Of a stretch of 19,770 bases of DNA, positions 7,623-14,200 are shown piece by piece. Made by a program: the position numbers and the translations under genes. Location of the stretch: positions 1 to 19,770 of the forward strand of contig JBJOQC010000038.1 of the NCBI GenBank assembly GCA_046050145.1. Reading direction: 5' to 3'. How positions within the stretch are numbered: the stretch's first letter is position 1; every line of letters begins with the position of its first letter. The notes under the pieces were generated by a model. That model did no database searches and was not told the origin of the DNA. It saw only the letters and a list, made by a program, of their open reading frames with translations. The stretch is from CAYZPE01 sp046050145 (GTDB lineage Bacteria; Patescibacteriota; Minisyncoccia; Phycocordibacterales; CAYZPE01).

Positions 7623-7651
7623 TTGACTTTTTATCTTGAGTGTGCTACTAT
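7623..7651 (+). promoter_or_regulatory. Strong sigma70-type promoter driving the RNA at 7658-7905
   Basis: TTGACT (7623-7628, 5/6 to consensus) is followed after exactly 17 bases by TACTAT (7646-7651). It points into a region with no credible protein gene but with extensive RNA structure and an intrinsic terminator. The predicted transcript start is around 7658. Confidence 0.65.
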
Positions 7652-7657
7652 ATCCAT

Positions 7658-7905
7658 GGTTTGAAATAAGGATATTTATAGAGATGACTCGGCTGTCCAA
7701 GCCATAAATCTCTAAGCAAACGACCTTACGGTCGATTAGCATTTTCTCAAGGACTTTTTGGAGCTTGCTTTATGCAAGAATTCTGGAAAAATCCTCAGGG
7801 AATCTGTTAGCTTTTGATACGCATATTGAAAGTATTGCTTAGAGATTTATGTTTTGGACAAAAGGTGTGTGCATATACATTGTGCTCACACCTTTTTGTT
7901 TTTCT
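7658..7905 (+). ncRNA. Structured stand-alone small RNA, possibly 6S RNA-like
   Basis: The region between ruvB and pilB holds no convincing ORF but does hold a promoter, a terminator and nested helices. A 17-bp perfect stem pairs 7703-7719 with 7835-7851; across a 2-base interruption (one mismatch, one G-U) it extends to TGTCCAA (7694-7700)/TTGGACA (7854-7860). Inside lie a hairpin CGACC-TTAC-GGTCG (7721-7734); a long rod (TTCTC 7744-7748/GGGAA 7798-7802, GGA 7751-7753/TCC 7792-7794, TTTTT 7755-7759/AAAAA 7787-7791, CTTGC 7764-7768/GCAAG 7774-7778); and a hairpin CTTTTGATA-CGCA-TATTGAAAG (7811-7832). A ~167-nt closed rod with a central bubble resembles the shape of 6S RNA, which binds RNA polymerase, but no primary-sequence signature was recognised. 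That it is an RNA gene is fairly secure; calling it 6S is tentative. It shows no RNase P, tmRNA or SRP RNA signature. Confidence 0.6.
7861..7905 (+). terminator. Intrinsic terminator of the small RNA
   Basis: AAAGGTGTG (7861-7869) pairs perfectly with CACACCTTT (7887-7895), followed on the plus strand by a T-rich run (TTTTTGTTTTT). The minus-strand version has only four T residues, so the direction is plus. It follows the closing stem of the RNA directly. Confidence 0.8.
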
Positions 7906-8015
7906 AAGATCTTCTGACGATTATTATCTACCTCAAAAAAGGTTCCTGCAACTTTTTTTACCATCAAACAACAGGGGTTGTTACATGTACAGAATTATTT
8001 CGAGATGCGACACTC

Positions 8016-9704
8016 TTATTCTGCAGATTCGAGATCGATTACGCGTCCAAGTTCGTCGACAGAAGTGACTCCTTGTAGAATTTTTATCACCCCATCTTGT
8101 GCCATGGTAAGTAGTTGTTGTGGTTCCGCAGCTTTACGAATTTCACGCTCACTTGGATTTTGATTTACGACAGTTTCAATATTTTCATCTGTAAGGATTG
8201 CTTCATAAATACCGATTCTTCCTTTGTATCCTGTAAAGTTACACTTTTCACACCCAACAGATTTCCACATAGAGTCCAAGGCCACGTCCTGAAGATATGT
8301 TTTGTCTTGTATGTGAGAAAGAATATGGTCAACAATCTCTTTATTTCTTCCTTCAACAGCAATTTTTTCTTTACAAGAATCACACAATTTTCGGAGAAGT
8401 CTTTGAGCAATAGATACAGTGATAGCTGAAGTGATAACTTTTGAATTTACCCCAAGGTCTATAAGGCGAGGGAAGGCGCCCGCAGCGTTGTTGGTGTGTA
8501 GTGTTGAAAATACTAAGTGACCAGTAAGAGCGGCATTAATAGCAATCTCCGCTGTTTCATTGTCGCGGATTTCACCCACCATGATCACATCAGGGTCTTG
8601 TCGAAGAGAGCTACGAAGTCCTTCAAGGAAGGTGTACCCCTTATCTTCGTCGGTTTGTGTCTGTACGATTCCTGGAAGGTGGTATTCAATAGGGTTTTCA
8701 ATAGTAATAATTTTAATTCCAGGGTTATGAATCTTTCGCATGAAAGCATAGAGTGTTGTTGTTTTTCCTGATCCGGTAGGTCCAGTAGTAAGGATCATTC
8801 CGTTTGGTTTTTCTATAGCCTTTTCGAGGACTTTAAGTAAGCGAGGGTGGATACCAAGAGATTCCAAAGGAACGGCGATTGATTTTGGATTAAGTACTCG
8901 AAGCACCACAGACTCACTATATGCTCCTGGAAGCATTGAAACGCGGATCTCAATATCATCCTCACCAACCTTAATACTTAAACGTCCATCTTGAGCAGAG
9001 TCTTTGACATTCAACTTTAGTCCTGAGAGGAGTTTGATACGAGAGAGGAGGAGTCTAAAGGTTTCAGTATCAAATTTACTTACTTCGGTGAGTACACCAT
9101 CGAGACGGTAACGAAGTTGTACATATGCTTCCTCTGGTTCGATGTGAATATCAGAAGCTCCTGTGGAGAGTGCGCCCGCGAGAATGATTTCTACAATTCG
9201 TGACACACGGTAAGCTTTTTTCATTGCGAGAGTTTCTTCTACAAGCTTTTGGACGTCTGCAAGATTTTTTACATCTTTCAAAAAGGTAAGAATTTGATCA
9301 TTTGAAATATCAAGAGCGCCACCTTTTGTTTCAAAAGAAAAAGAGAGGTCTTTATAGCGATCCCAGATCTTGATGAGACTTTGCTTTGAAACCATAAAGA
9401 CGTGGGTTATATAGCCTCGTTTTTTAAGATTTTCTATAAACTCTTTTGCTTTTTCATTTTGAGGAGAGAGTACTGCAACAGAAATGTTCTTTTTATCCTG
9501 CATATTAAAAACTGCAGCATTGGCAGCGCGTGCCTCATCTTCTTTTACAATACGAAGAGCATCCATATCAACAGGAAGGAGGGTGAGGTCGGCATATGCT
9601 ACGCCATATTTTTCAGACAGTATCCGGGCAAGACTTTCTTCTTCTCCTCGACGAAGTTCATCAAGTTTTTTTATTTGTTTTTCTTCGTCAAATTGGGGAA
9701 CCAT
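8016..9704 (-). CDS. pilB: Type IV pilus / type II secretion assembly ATPase (PilB/GspE family)
   Basis: This hexameric ATPase at the inner face of the membrane powers pilus extension or pseudopilus assembly. It has 562 residues. The N-terminal ~150 residues match the MshEN/N1-type regulatory region. GASDIHIEP (182-190) and RYRLDGVL (198-205) open the ATPase core. Walker A is GPTGSGKTTT (308-317), Walker B VIMVGEIRD (373-381) and the His box HLVFSTLHTN (396-405). The tetracysteine zinc site (C441, C444, C485, C488) is typical of PilB/GspE and absent from PilT retraction ATPases. No other pilus gene is in the window. No Shine-Dalgarno is seen; a TGT-TACAAT extended -10 ends 6 bases before the ATG. 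The 110 bases between this gene's end and the RNA terminator hold only a short AACAAC/GTTGTT repeat (7967-7982). Confidence 0.93.
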   Translation of the reverse strand: MVPQFDEEKQIKKLDELRRGEEESLARILSEKYGVAYADLTLLPVDMDALRIVKEDEARAANAAVFNMQDKKNISVAVLSPQNEKAKEFIENLKKRGYITHVFMVSKQSLIKIWDRYKDLSFSFETKGGALDISNDQILTFLKDVKNLADVQKLVEETLAMKKAYRVSRIVEIILAGALSTGASDIHIEPEEAYVQLRYRLDGVLTEVSKFDTETFRLLLSRIKLLSGLKLNVKDSAQDGRLSIKVGEDDIEIRVSMLPGAYSESVVLRVLNPKSIAVPLESLGIHPRLLKVLEKAIEKPNGMILTTGPTGSGKTTTLYAFMRKIHNPGIKIITIENPIEYHLPGIVQTQTDEDKGYTFLEGLRSSLRQDPDVIMVGEIRDNETAEIAINAALTGHLVFSTLHTNNAAGAFPRLIDLGVNSKVITSAITVSIAQRLLRKLCDSCKEKIAVEGRNKEIVDHILSHIQDKTYLQDVALDSMWKSVGCEKCNFTGYKGRIGIYEAILTDENIETVVNQNPSEREIRKAAEPQQLLTMAQDGVIKILQGVTSVDELGRVIDLESAE

Positions 9705-9710
9705 AAAGAA

Positions 9711-9719
9711 ATTGTAACA
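9711..9719 (-). promoter_or_regulatory. Extended -10 element immediately upstream of pilB
   Basis: On the minus strand TGT (9719-9717) is followed by TACAAT (9716-9711, 5/6 to consensus), which ends 6 bases before the pilB ATG. This predicts a leaderless message. No good -35 is visible at the right distance. Confidence 0.5.
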
Positions 9720-9774
9720 TAGGAGGGAATTGGAAATGATCAGGGAGGGTGTGTGGTATATAAAAATAAATAAT

Positions 9775-9802
9775 AAAAAACCCGCGCAACGTATTGCGCG
9801 GG
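9775..9802 (-). terminator. Intrinsic terminator of the lipoprotein gene
   Basis: CCCGCGCAA (9781-9789) and TTGCGCGGG (9794-9802) form a perfect 9-bp GC-rich stem with a CGTA loop. On the minus strand it is followed by six T residues (9780-9775) and a further T-rich stretch. It lies 28 bases beyond the stop codon. Confidence 0.92.
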
Positions 9803-9830
9803 CTGAGATTGATGATTTTCTGACAAAACA

Positions 9831-10247
9831 TCAATCTTTCGAGTATTCAACATCGGCGCCGATTCCTTTGAAGAAATCGGCGATTCCTCCTAGAACAGGA
9901 GGGGCCTCCCTTCCGGTGACTCCTGTCACCGGAAGTGGAGTACCGTAGTGGTACCGAACTTCCTCTCCTCGGCTGATGGTGGATGTCACCACTGGTCCGC
10001 CTTTAATCGGGCGGGAGTAGTGGGTCTCACTATAAATGTGAGTTCCGAGTTCTTGCTGTTTTTTAGCATAGAACTCTTGTGAGTGTTCCCGGCCGGTTTC
10101 GTAACGAAATCCGGTTTGAACGCTGGCGCCTGTATCGGGGGTGCCATAGTTCCACCGATCGGCGCCGTGCCGAGTGGTGTAGGTGGTGCAACCACCTAAC
10201 GCGAGGGCGAGAAGGGAAAACGTAACGATTGCAAAGAACTTGGTCAT
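9831..10247 (-). CDS. Small GC-rich lipoprotein of unknown function
   Basis: This 138-residue protein has a lipoprotein signal: basic MTK, a hydrophobic run FFAIVTFSLLALAL, then GGC with the lipidated Cys at 20. The mature part is Thr/Gly/Tyr-rich (TTYTTRHGADRW, RYETGREHSQEFY) with no recognised domain. The start is supported by GAAAGGA about 6 bases before the ATG. Base composition differs from its neighbours: 37 of 60 bases are G or C at 9901-9960 and 36 of 60 at 10081-10140, against 19 of 60 in tsaE (10561-10620). It has its own consensus promoter, ribosome site and terminator, forming a self-contained cassette. This suggests recent acquisition, although selection on a surface protein is an alternative. 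Confidence 0.8.
   Translation of the reverse strand: MTKFFAIVTFSLLALALGGCTTYTTRHGADRWNYGTPDTGASVQTGFRYETGREHSQEFYAKKQQELGTHIYSETHYSRPIKGGPVVTSTISRGEEVRYHYGTPLPVTGVTGREAPPVLGGIADFFKGIGADVEYSKD
9858..9881. repeat. Inverted repeat inside the lipoprotein gene (1)
   Basis: GCCGATT (9858-9864) and AATCGGC (9875-9881) are perfect 7-base arms around 10 bases. It is one of at least three hairpins in this coding region. Confidence 0.5.
9911..9934. repeat. Inverted repeat inside the lipoprotein gene (2)
   Basis: TTCCGGTGAC (9911-9920) and GTCACCGGAA (9925-9934) are perfect 10-base arms around a TCCT loop, within codons for PVTGVTG. There is no T-run, so it is not an intrinsic terminator. Confidence 0.6.
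10181..10197. repeat. Inverted repeat inside the lipoprotein gene (3)
   Basis: AGGTGGT (10181-10187) and ACCACCT (10191-10197) are perfect 7-base arms with a GCA loop. They fall around the signal-peptide/lipobox codons, where a hairpin could slow early translation. Confidence 0.5.
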
Positions 10248-10324
10248 GGCTAATCCTTTCTTAGAAAAGCCTTGGTTTTGAAGTCAGGTTTTGTAGGGAC
10301 ATTCCATACTTAACCTCTGTGTAT

Positions 10325-10354
10325 ATTATACCATGTATAATACCTAAAAGTCAA
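10325..10354 (-). promoter_or_regulatory. Near-consensus promoter for the lipoprotein gene
   Basis: On the minus strand TTGACT (10354-10349) and a perfect TATAAT (10330-10325) are 18 bases apart, with a TGG extension before the -10. A leader of about 70 bases then precedes the Shine-Dalgarno. It is the best match to the sigma70 consensus in the window. Confidence 0.7.
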
Positions 10355-10385
10355 GTAAATATATGGCTTAACAAGGGCGTATTTA

Positions 10386-10394
10386 TGGTACGAT
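10386..10394 (+). promoter_or_regulatory. Extended -10 element immediately upstream of tsaE
   Basis: TGG (10386-10388) plus TACGAT (10389-10394) end 6 bases before the ATG at 10401. TTAACA (10368-10373) is a possible -35, but with a short 15-base spacer. The layout predicts a leaderless tsaE-polA message and picks the ATG at 10401 over the in-frame TTG at 10395. Confidence 0.5.
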
Positions 10395-10400
10395 TTGTAT

Positions 10401-10844
10401 ATGGAGATAACTCACAATCTAGAAGAATTTAAAGCCTTTGCCCGAAGGTTTGTTGGTTCTTTAAAACCACAACAAAAAGCATGCGTGATCGGTTTGTCTG
10501 GAAATTTAGGAAGTGGAAAAACCACATTTACTCAGGAAATTGCTCGAAATTTAGGTGTTACAGAAACTGTTACAAGTCCAACATTTGTAATTGAAAAAAT
10601 ATACACACTTCCTGATAGTGCGATCTTTAATCGTCTTGTCCATATTGATGCTTACAGAATAGAGAAAGAGTTTGAAATGAAAAGTTTGCGATGGGAAGAA
10701 ATAATTTCAGATCCAAAAAACCTTGTCATTATTGAGTGGGGAGAGAGAATACAGGATCTTATGCCAAAAGATGTTCTTTTTGTTTCTTTTAAATTTATCA
10801 ACGAGAATACGAGGGAGATAAAAATACATACACATGAAAGATAA
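10401..10844 (+). CDS. tsaE: tRNA threonylcarbamoyladenosine biosynthesis ATPase TsaE
   Basis: TsaE is the P-loop ATPase that works with TsaB and TsaD to make t6A37 on tRNAs reading ANN codons. It has 147 residues from the ATG. Walker A is GNLGSGKTT (34-42). The family motifs TSPTFVIEK (58-66), HIDAYR (81-86) and IIEWGER (110-116) are all present. Length is normal. Its last 11 bases overlap the start of polA, so the genes are co-translated. No Shine-Dalgarno precedes the start. Confidence 0.95.
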   Translation: MEITHNLEEFKAFARRFVGSLKPQQKACVIGLSGNLGSGKTTFTQEIARNLGVTETVTSPTFVIEKIYTLPDSAIFNRLVHIDAYRIEKEFEMKSLRWEEIISDPKNLVIIEWGERIQDLMPKDVLFVSFKFINENTREIKIHTHER

Positions 10845-13206
10845 ACAGGAAAAAACAAAAAAACGTTTAGTGCTACTTGATGTGCACGCAATATTACATC
10901 GTGCATACCACGCACTACCTGAATTCGCTTCAAGTAAGGGGGAGCCGACAGGAGCTTTGTACGGTCTCTCGACCATGCTTTTGAAAATCATCAGCGATTT
11001 GAAGCCAGACTATATTGTTGGTTGTTTTGATCTTCCTCAACCTACATACCGTCACGAGGTGTATGAAGGGTATAAGGCAGGAAGAAAAAAGACTGACGAT
11101 GCACTCATTTCTCAGCTTGAAAAATCAAAAGATTTCTTCAAGGCTTTTAATATTCCAATGTGTTCAGTTGGAGGTTTTGAGGCTGACGATATGTTGGGCA
11201 CTATTGTTGAGACATTAAAAAAACATGACGACATAGATATTATCATCGCTTCCGGAGACATGGATACACTACAGCTTGTTTCAGGGAAGCAGGTTCAGGT
11301 ATTTACCTTAAAAAAGGGAATAAACGACACTATTTTATATGATGAAAAAGCGGTGCGAGATAGGTTTGGTTTTGGGCCAGAGATGATACCTGACTATAAA
11401 GGTTTTAGAGGTGACCCATCGGATAATATTCCGGGCATAAAAGGAATTGGTGAGAAAACAGCCACAATTCTTTTGACACAGTTTGGGTCAGTCGAAGATG
11501 TCTACAAGACTCTTAAAAAGACTCCGGAAGCTTTTGAAAAAGCAGGAATAACAAAGAGAATGGTTGGACTCCTAACGGAAGGTGAAGAAGAGGCTCTCTT
11601 TAGTAAAATGCTTGCAACAATTCGTCGAGATGCACCCCTCAATTTTTCTTTACCAGAAAAAACATGGAAAGAGGATTTTAATATAGAGCCGGTGTTGACT
11701 CTATTTAAAGATTTGGAGTTTAGAACTCTTGGAGACAGGGTGCGAAAAGTGGTCTTGGGTGAAGAGGGTGCTTTAGAGACTGTAAAAGAGAAAGAGGTGA
11801 TCGATCCACAAAAGCTTCAGCTGGTGACACTTGCTTTATGGCTTCTAGATTCAAATAATACAAATCCTACACAAGAGGATGTGTTGAGTTTTGCTCATGT
11901 CGATAGTTTTGCAAAAGCTTCAGATATTATTTTTGATGAAATTAAAAAAAGAAATCTCACATTTGTACATGAGTCTATTGAAAAGCCGCTTATTCCAATT
12001 ATTAATTCTATGGAAAAGTGGGGGATTAAAATAGATAGAGCATACTTAAAAGATCTTTCGGAGGAATATCATAAGGCACTTACTCTTCTCGAGAAGAAAA
12101 TTTGGAAGGAGGGAGGTTTGGAATTTAATATTAATTCACCAAAGCAACTTGGTGAGGTGCTTTTTGATAAGCTTGGTTTGAAAATTAAAAATGCCAAAAA
12201 GACAGGGGGTGGAGCACGGTCTACTCGAGAATCTGAGCTTGAAAAAATAAGAGATGCACACCCTGTTATTTCTTATATTCTGGAATACCGTGAGCTTCAA
12301 AAACTTCTCTCGACATATATAGATACTATTCCCACACTTCTTGATGGTTATGATAGAGTGCACAGTCACTTTTCCCAGACAGGTTCAACTACAGGGAGAA
12401 TGTCTTCAAATGATCCGAACATTCAGAATATTCCAACTAAAACCGAACTAGGTCGGGCAATACGCAATGCTTTTGTGGCAGATAAGGGTTTTGACCTTGT
12501 TGCTCTCGACTATTCGCAAATCGAACTTCGTGTAGCCGCAGTTCTTTCAGAGGACGCTAAGCTTGTAGACATATTTAAATCAGGAGGAGATATCCATAGT
12601 GCGACCGCGAGTTTTGTGTTTGGTGTTCCAAAAGAAAGTGTAGATTCTGAAATGCGTCGACGTGCCAAAATAATTAATTTTGGGATTATTTATGGTATGG
12701 GTGTGAATGCGCTTCGAGCAAATCTTGGTACAAGTAGAGATGAGGCACAGCAGTTTCTCGCGAGTTATTTTAATACATTTAGTGGTTTGGCGGAGTATTT
12801 AAACAAGGTGAAGGTCGAAGCAGAACGTACAGGATATACAGAGACATTGTTTGGTAGAAAGAGATATTTTGAAGGTATAAAGTCTTCAATTCCTTTTATT
12901 AAAGCTTCCGCAGAGCGTATGGCCATTAACGCACCTCTTCAAGGTACTGCTGCTGATATTATTAAACTTGCAATGGTAAAGGTTTCGGAATACATAGAGA
13001 AACAAGGTCTAGAGAATGAGGTGAGACTACTTCTTCAGGTGCATGATGAACTTGTTTTTGAAATAAAAAAAGAAAGAGTAGATGAGGTTGTACCTCATAT
13101 AAAGACCCTTATGGAAGGGGTGCTGGACGCAGAGCTTTCAAAGGGAGTGCCTCTTATTTCAACAGTGAAAATTGGGAAAAGTTGGGGAGGGATGAAAAAC
13201 ATATAA
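10834..13206 (+). CDS. polA: DNA polymerase I with vestigial 3'-5' exonuclease region
   Basis: This repair and Okazaki-fragment polymerase has 790 residues (E. coli 928). The 5' nuclease domain (~11-290) keeps its metal-binding acids: D16, D66, E116/D118/D119, D142/D144, D194/D197. The middle part (~300-385) is only about 80 residues and shows no DxE or other exonuclease motif, so proofreading should be absent. The polymerase domain (~385-790) has motif A DYSQIELR (559-566), motif B RRRAKIINFGIIYG (608-621; Phe616, Tyr620) and motif C QVHDE (735-739). It begins inside the end of tsaE and is followed 22 bases later by the holA-like gene. Confidence 0.96.
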   Translation: MKDKQEKTKKRLVLLDVHAILHRAYHALPEFASSKGEPTGALYGLSTMLLKIISDLKPDYIVGCFDLPQPTYRHEVYEGYKAGRKKTDDALISQLEKSKDFFKAFNIPMCSVGGFEADDMLGTIVETLKKHDDIDIIIASGDMDTLQLVSGKQVQVFTLKKGINDTILYDEKAVRDRFGFGPEMIPDYKGFRGDPSDNIPGIKGIGEKTATILLTQFGSVEDVYKTLKKTPEAFEKAGITKRMVGLLTEGEEEALFSKMLATIRRDAPLNFSLPEKTWKEDFNIEPVLTLFKDLEFRTLGDRVRKVVLGEEGALETVKEKEVIDPQKLQLVTLALWLLDSNNTNPTQEDVLSFAHVDSFAKASDIIFDEIKKRNLTFVHESIEKPLIPIINSMEKWGIKIDRAYLKDLSEEYHKALTLLEKKIWKEGGLEFNINSPKQLGEVLFDKLGLKIKNAKKTGGGARSTRESELEKIRDAHPVISYILEYRELQKLLSTYIDTIPTLLDGYDRVHSHFSQTGSTTGRMSSNDPNIQNIPTKTELGRAIRNAFVADKGFDLVALDYSQIELRVAAVLSEDAKLVDIFKSGGDIHSATASFVFGVPKESVDSEMRRRAKIINFGIIYGMGVNALRANLGTSRDEAQQFLASYFNTFSGLAEYLNKVKVEAERTGYTETLFGRKRYFEGIKSSIPFIKASAERMAINAPLQGTAADIIKLAMVKVSEYIEKQGLENEVRLLLQVHDELVFEIKKERVDEVVPHIKTLMEGVLDAELSKGVPLISTVKIGKSWGGMKNI

Positions 13207-13228
13207 CCTATAATATGTAACCTGTAAC

Positions 13229-13936
13229 ATGCTCTACGTTTTTTATGGAGAAGAAAGTAATAAGGCGCACGATAAAGCTCAGGCCCTTTCGCAACAATTG
13301 CTTGTAAAAAAACCAGACGCTTCTTTTTTTAATCTTGATAATGAAAGTTGGACAGAGAATGCTCTTAAAGAGCTTGTGGAGAGCCAAGGGCTTTTTGAGA
13401 AAAAATATATAATTCATATTGACGCTCGTTCTTTTTCTAAAGAAAATTTGGAAGAGCTTGTGGGGGGTCTGCCTTCAATACAAGAGTCCGTACATGTGTG
13501 TGTCACTGTTTTAGGGAAGCTTGATGCAAAGTCTCTCAAGGCTTTTTCGAAACATGCTGAGAAAATTCAAGAATTTAAAGGAGTAGAAATAGAAGAGAGG
13601 AGGGATTTTCGAATGACAGACGCTTTGGGTAGTCGAGATAAAAAGAATTTGTGGGTTTTGTATAGAGAAGCTATGGATCAGGGAAAGGAGGTGGAGGAGA
13701 TACACGGGCTTTTGTATTGGCAAATAAAAAATATGATAGCAGCACAACTTTCAAAAACAGCTGATGAGGCGGGGCTTAAGCCATATCCGTATACCAAGGC
13801 GAAACAGTCTTCAAAATATTATTCACTTCTAGATTTGCACAAACTTTCAAGTGATATGGTTTTTTTATATCACAGGGTTCGGCAAGGGCGAGGGGATTTT
13901 GAGATAGGGTTAGAAAGGTTGATTTTGAGTTTATAA
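13229..13936 (+). CDS. holA: DNA polymerase III delta (HolA)-like protein, short form
   Basis: The 235-residue protein begins LYVFYGEES like clamp-loader delta subunits, which have this loop without a working Walker A. It carries the pattern GLFEKKYIIHID, a helix, then HVCVTVLGKLDAKSLKAFSK (89-108), which fits delta domain I. From ~127, FRMTDALGSRDKKNLWVL, then GKEVEEIHGLLYWQIKNM (152-169), matches the start of the C-terminal collar domain. The ~75-residue lid domain that normally lies between (with 'EleKL') is missing. The full length is ~340 in most bacteria. Delta opens the DnaN clamp. TATAAT at 13209-13214 is a possible internal promoter, but co-transcription with polA is likely. The family assignment is by eye and moderate. 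Confidence 0.6.
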   Translation: MLYVFYGEESNKAHDKAQALSQQLLVKKPDASFFNLDNESWTENALKELVESQGLFEKKYIIHIDARSFSKENLEELVGGLPSIQESVHVCVTVLGKLDAKSLKAFSKHAEKIQEFKGVEIEERRDFRMTDALGSRDKKNLWVLYREAMDQGKEVEEIHGLLYWQIKNMIAAQLSKTADEAGLKPYPYTKAKQSSKYYSLLDLHKLSSDMVFLYHRVRQGRGDFEIGLERLILSL

Positions 13937-14086
13937 ATAGACTTTTTTGGTTTTTCTGTTATATTTTCTTTACACATCTACTTGTGGTTGTTTTAGTAAA
14001 AACCAGAGGATGAAGAGTGTGAAATGTAATATTTGTCTTTAGCTGTTTTGGTAGGCTCAGGGGTATAAAGAGTTAGAATACAATAT

Positions 14087-14159
14087 CCGCCCATAGCTCA
14101 GTCGGTAGAGCAGCTCCCTTTTAAGGAGAAGGTCGTAGGTTCGATTCCTACTGGGCGGA
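14087..14159 (+). tRNA. tRNA-Lys (anticodon TTT)
   Basis: A complete cloverleaf is visible: acceptor CCGCCCA (14087-14093)/TGGGCGG (14152-14158) with discriminator A14159; D stem GCTC/GAGC; anticodon stem GCTCC/GGAGA around loop CTTTTAA (anticodon TTT); T arm GTAGG-TTCGATT-CCTAC. The outermost anticodon-stem pair is a G-A mismatch. CCA is not encoded (CAC follows). Upstream, 13937-14086 is T-rich with TATAAA (14064-14069) as a possible -10 and no gene; GGTTTTT and AAAAACC can pair over a long distance. Confidence 0.95.
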
Positions 14160-14175
14160 CACGAAGTGTCCGCCC
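14153..14175 (+). repeat. 10-bp hairpin sharing the 3' acceptor strand of tRNA-Lys
   Basis: GGGCGGACAC (14153-14162) is perfectly complementary to GTGTCCGCCC (14166-14175) around GAA. The left arm is the tRNA's own 3' acceptor strand, so this hairpin and the tRNA acceptor stem are mutually exclusive in the primary transcript. There is no T-run after it. Confidence 0.7.
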
Positions 14176-14177
14176 AA

Positions 14178-14199
14178 GCACGTGCCAAAATGCACGTGC
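14178..14199 (+). repeat. Hairpin with self-palindromic arms
   Basis: GCACGTGC (14178-14185) and GCACGTGC (14192-14199) flank CAAAAT. Each arm is itself a palindrome, so the element is both a direct and an inverted repeat. It separates the acceptor-strand and T-arm inverted copies of tRNA-Lys. Confidence 0.6.
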
Positions 14200-14200
14200 G

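Noticed and set aside
7684..7707. Seven-codon ORF (MTRLSKP) in the small-RNA leader, a possible leader peptide
   Set aside because: There is no proper Shine-Dalgarno, it ends inside the closing stem, and no downstream gene lies on that strand for it to control.
7967..7982. AACAAC-AGGG-GTTGTT hairpin as pilB terminator
   Set aside because: The stem is weak and no T-run follows on the minus strand.
7814..8068. Plus-strand 84-residue ORF
   Set aside because: It runs through the RNA terminator and into the antisense of pilB; composition is not protein-like.
9730..9948. Plus-strand 72-residue ORF
   Set aside because: It crosses the lipoprotein terminator and lies antisense to the lipoprotein gene.
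13937..14030. Terminator or gene after holA
   Set aside because: The stretch is T-rich, but no compact stem precedes a T-run and no ORF with protein-like composition was found.
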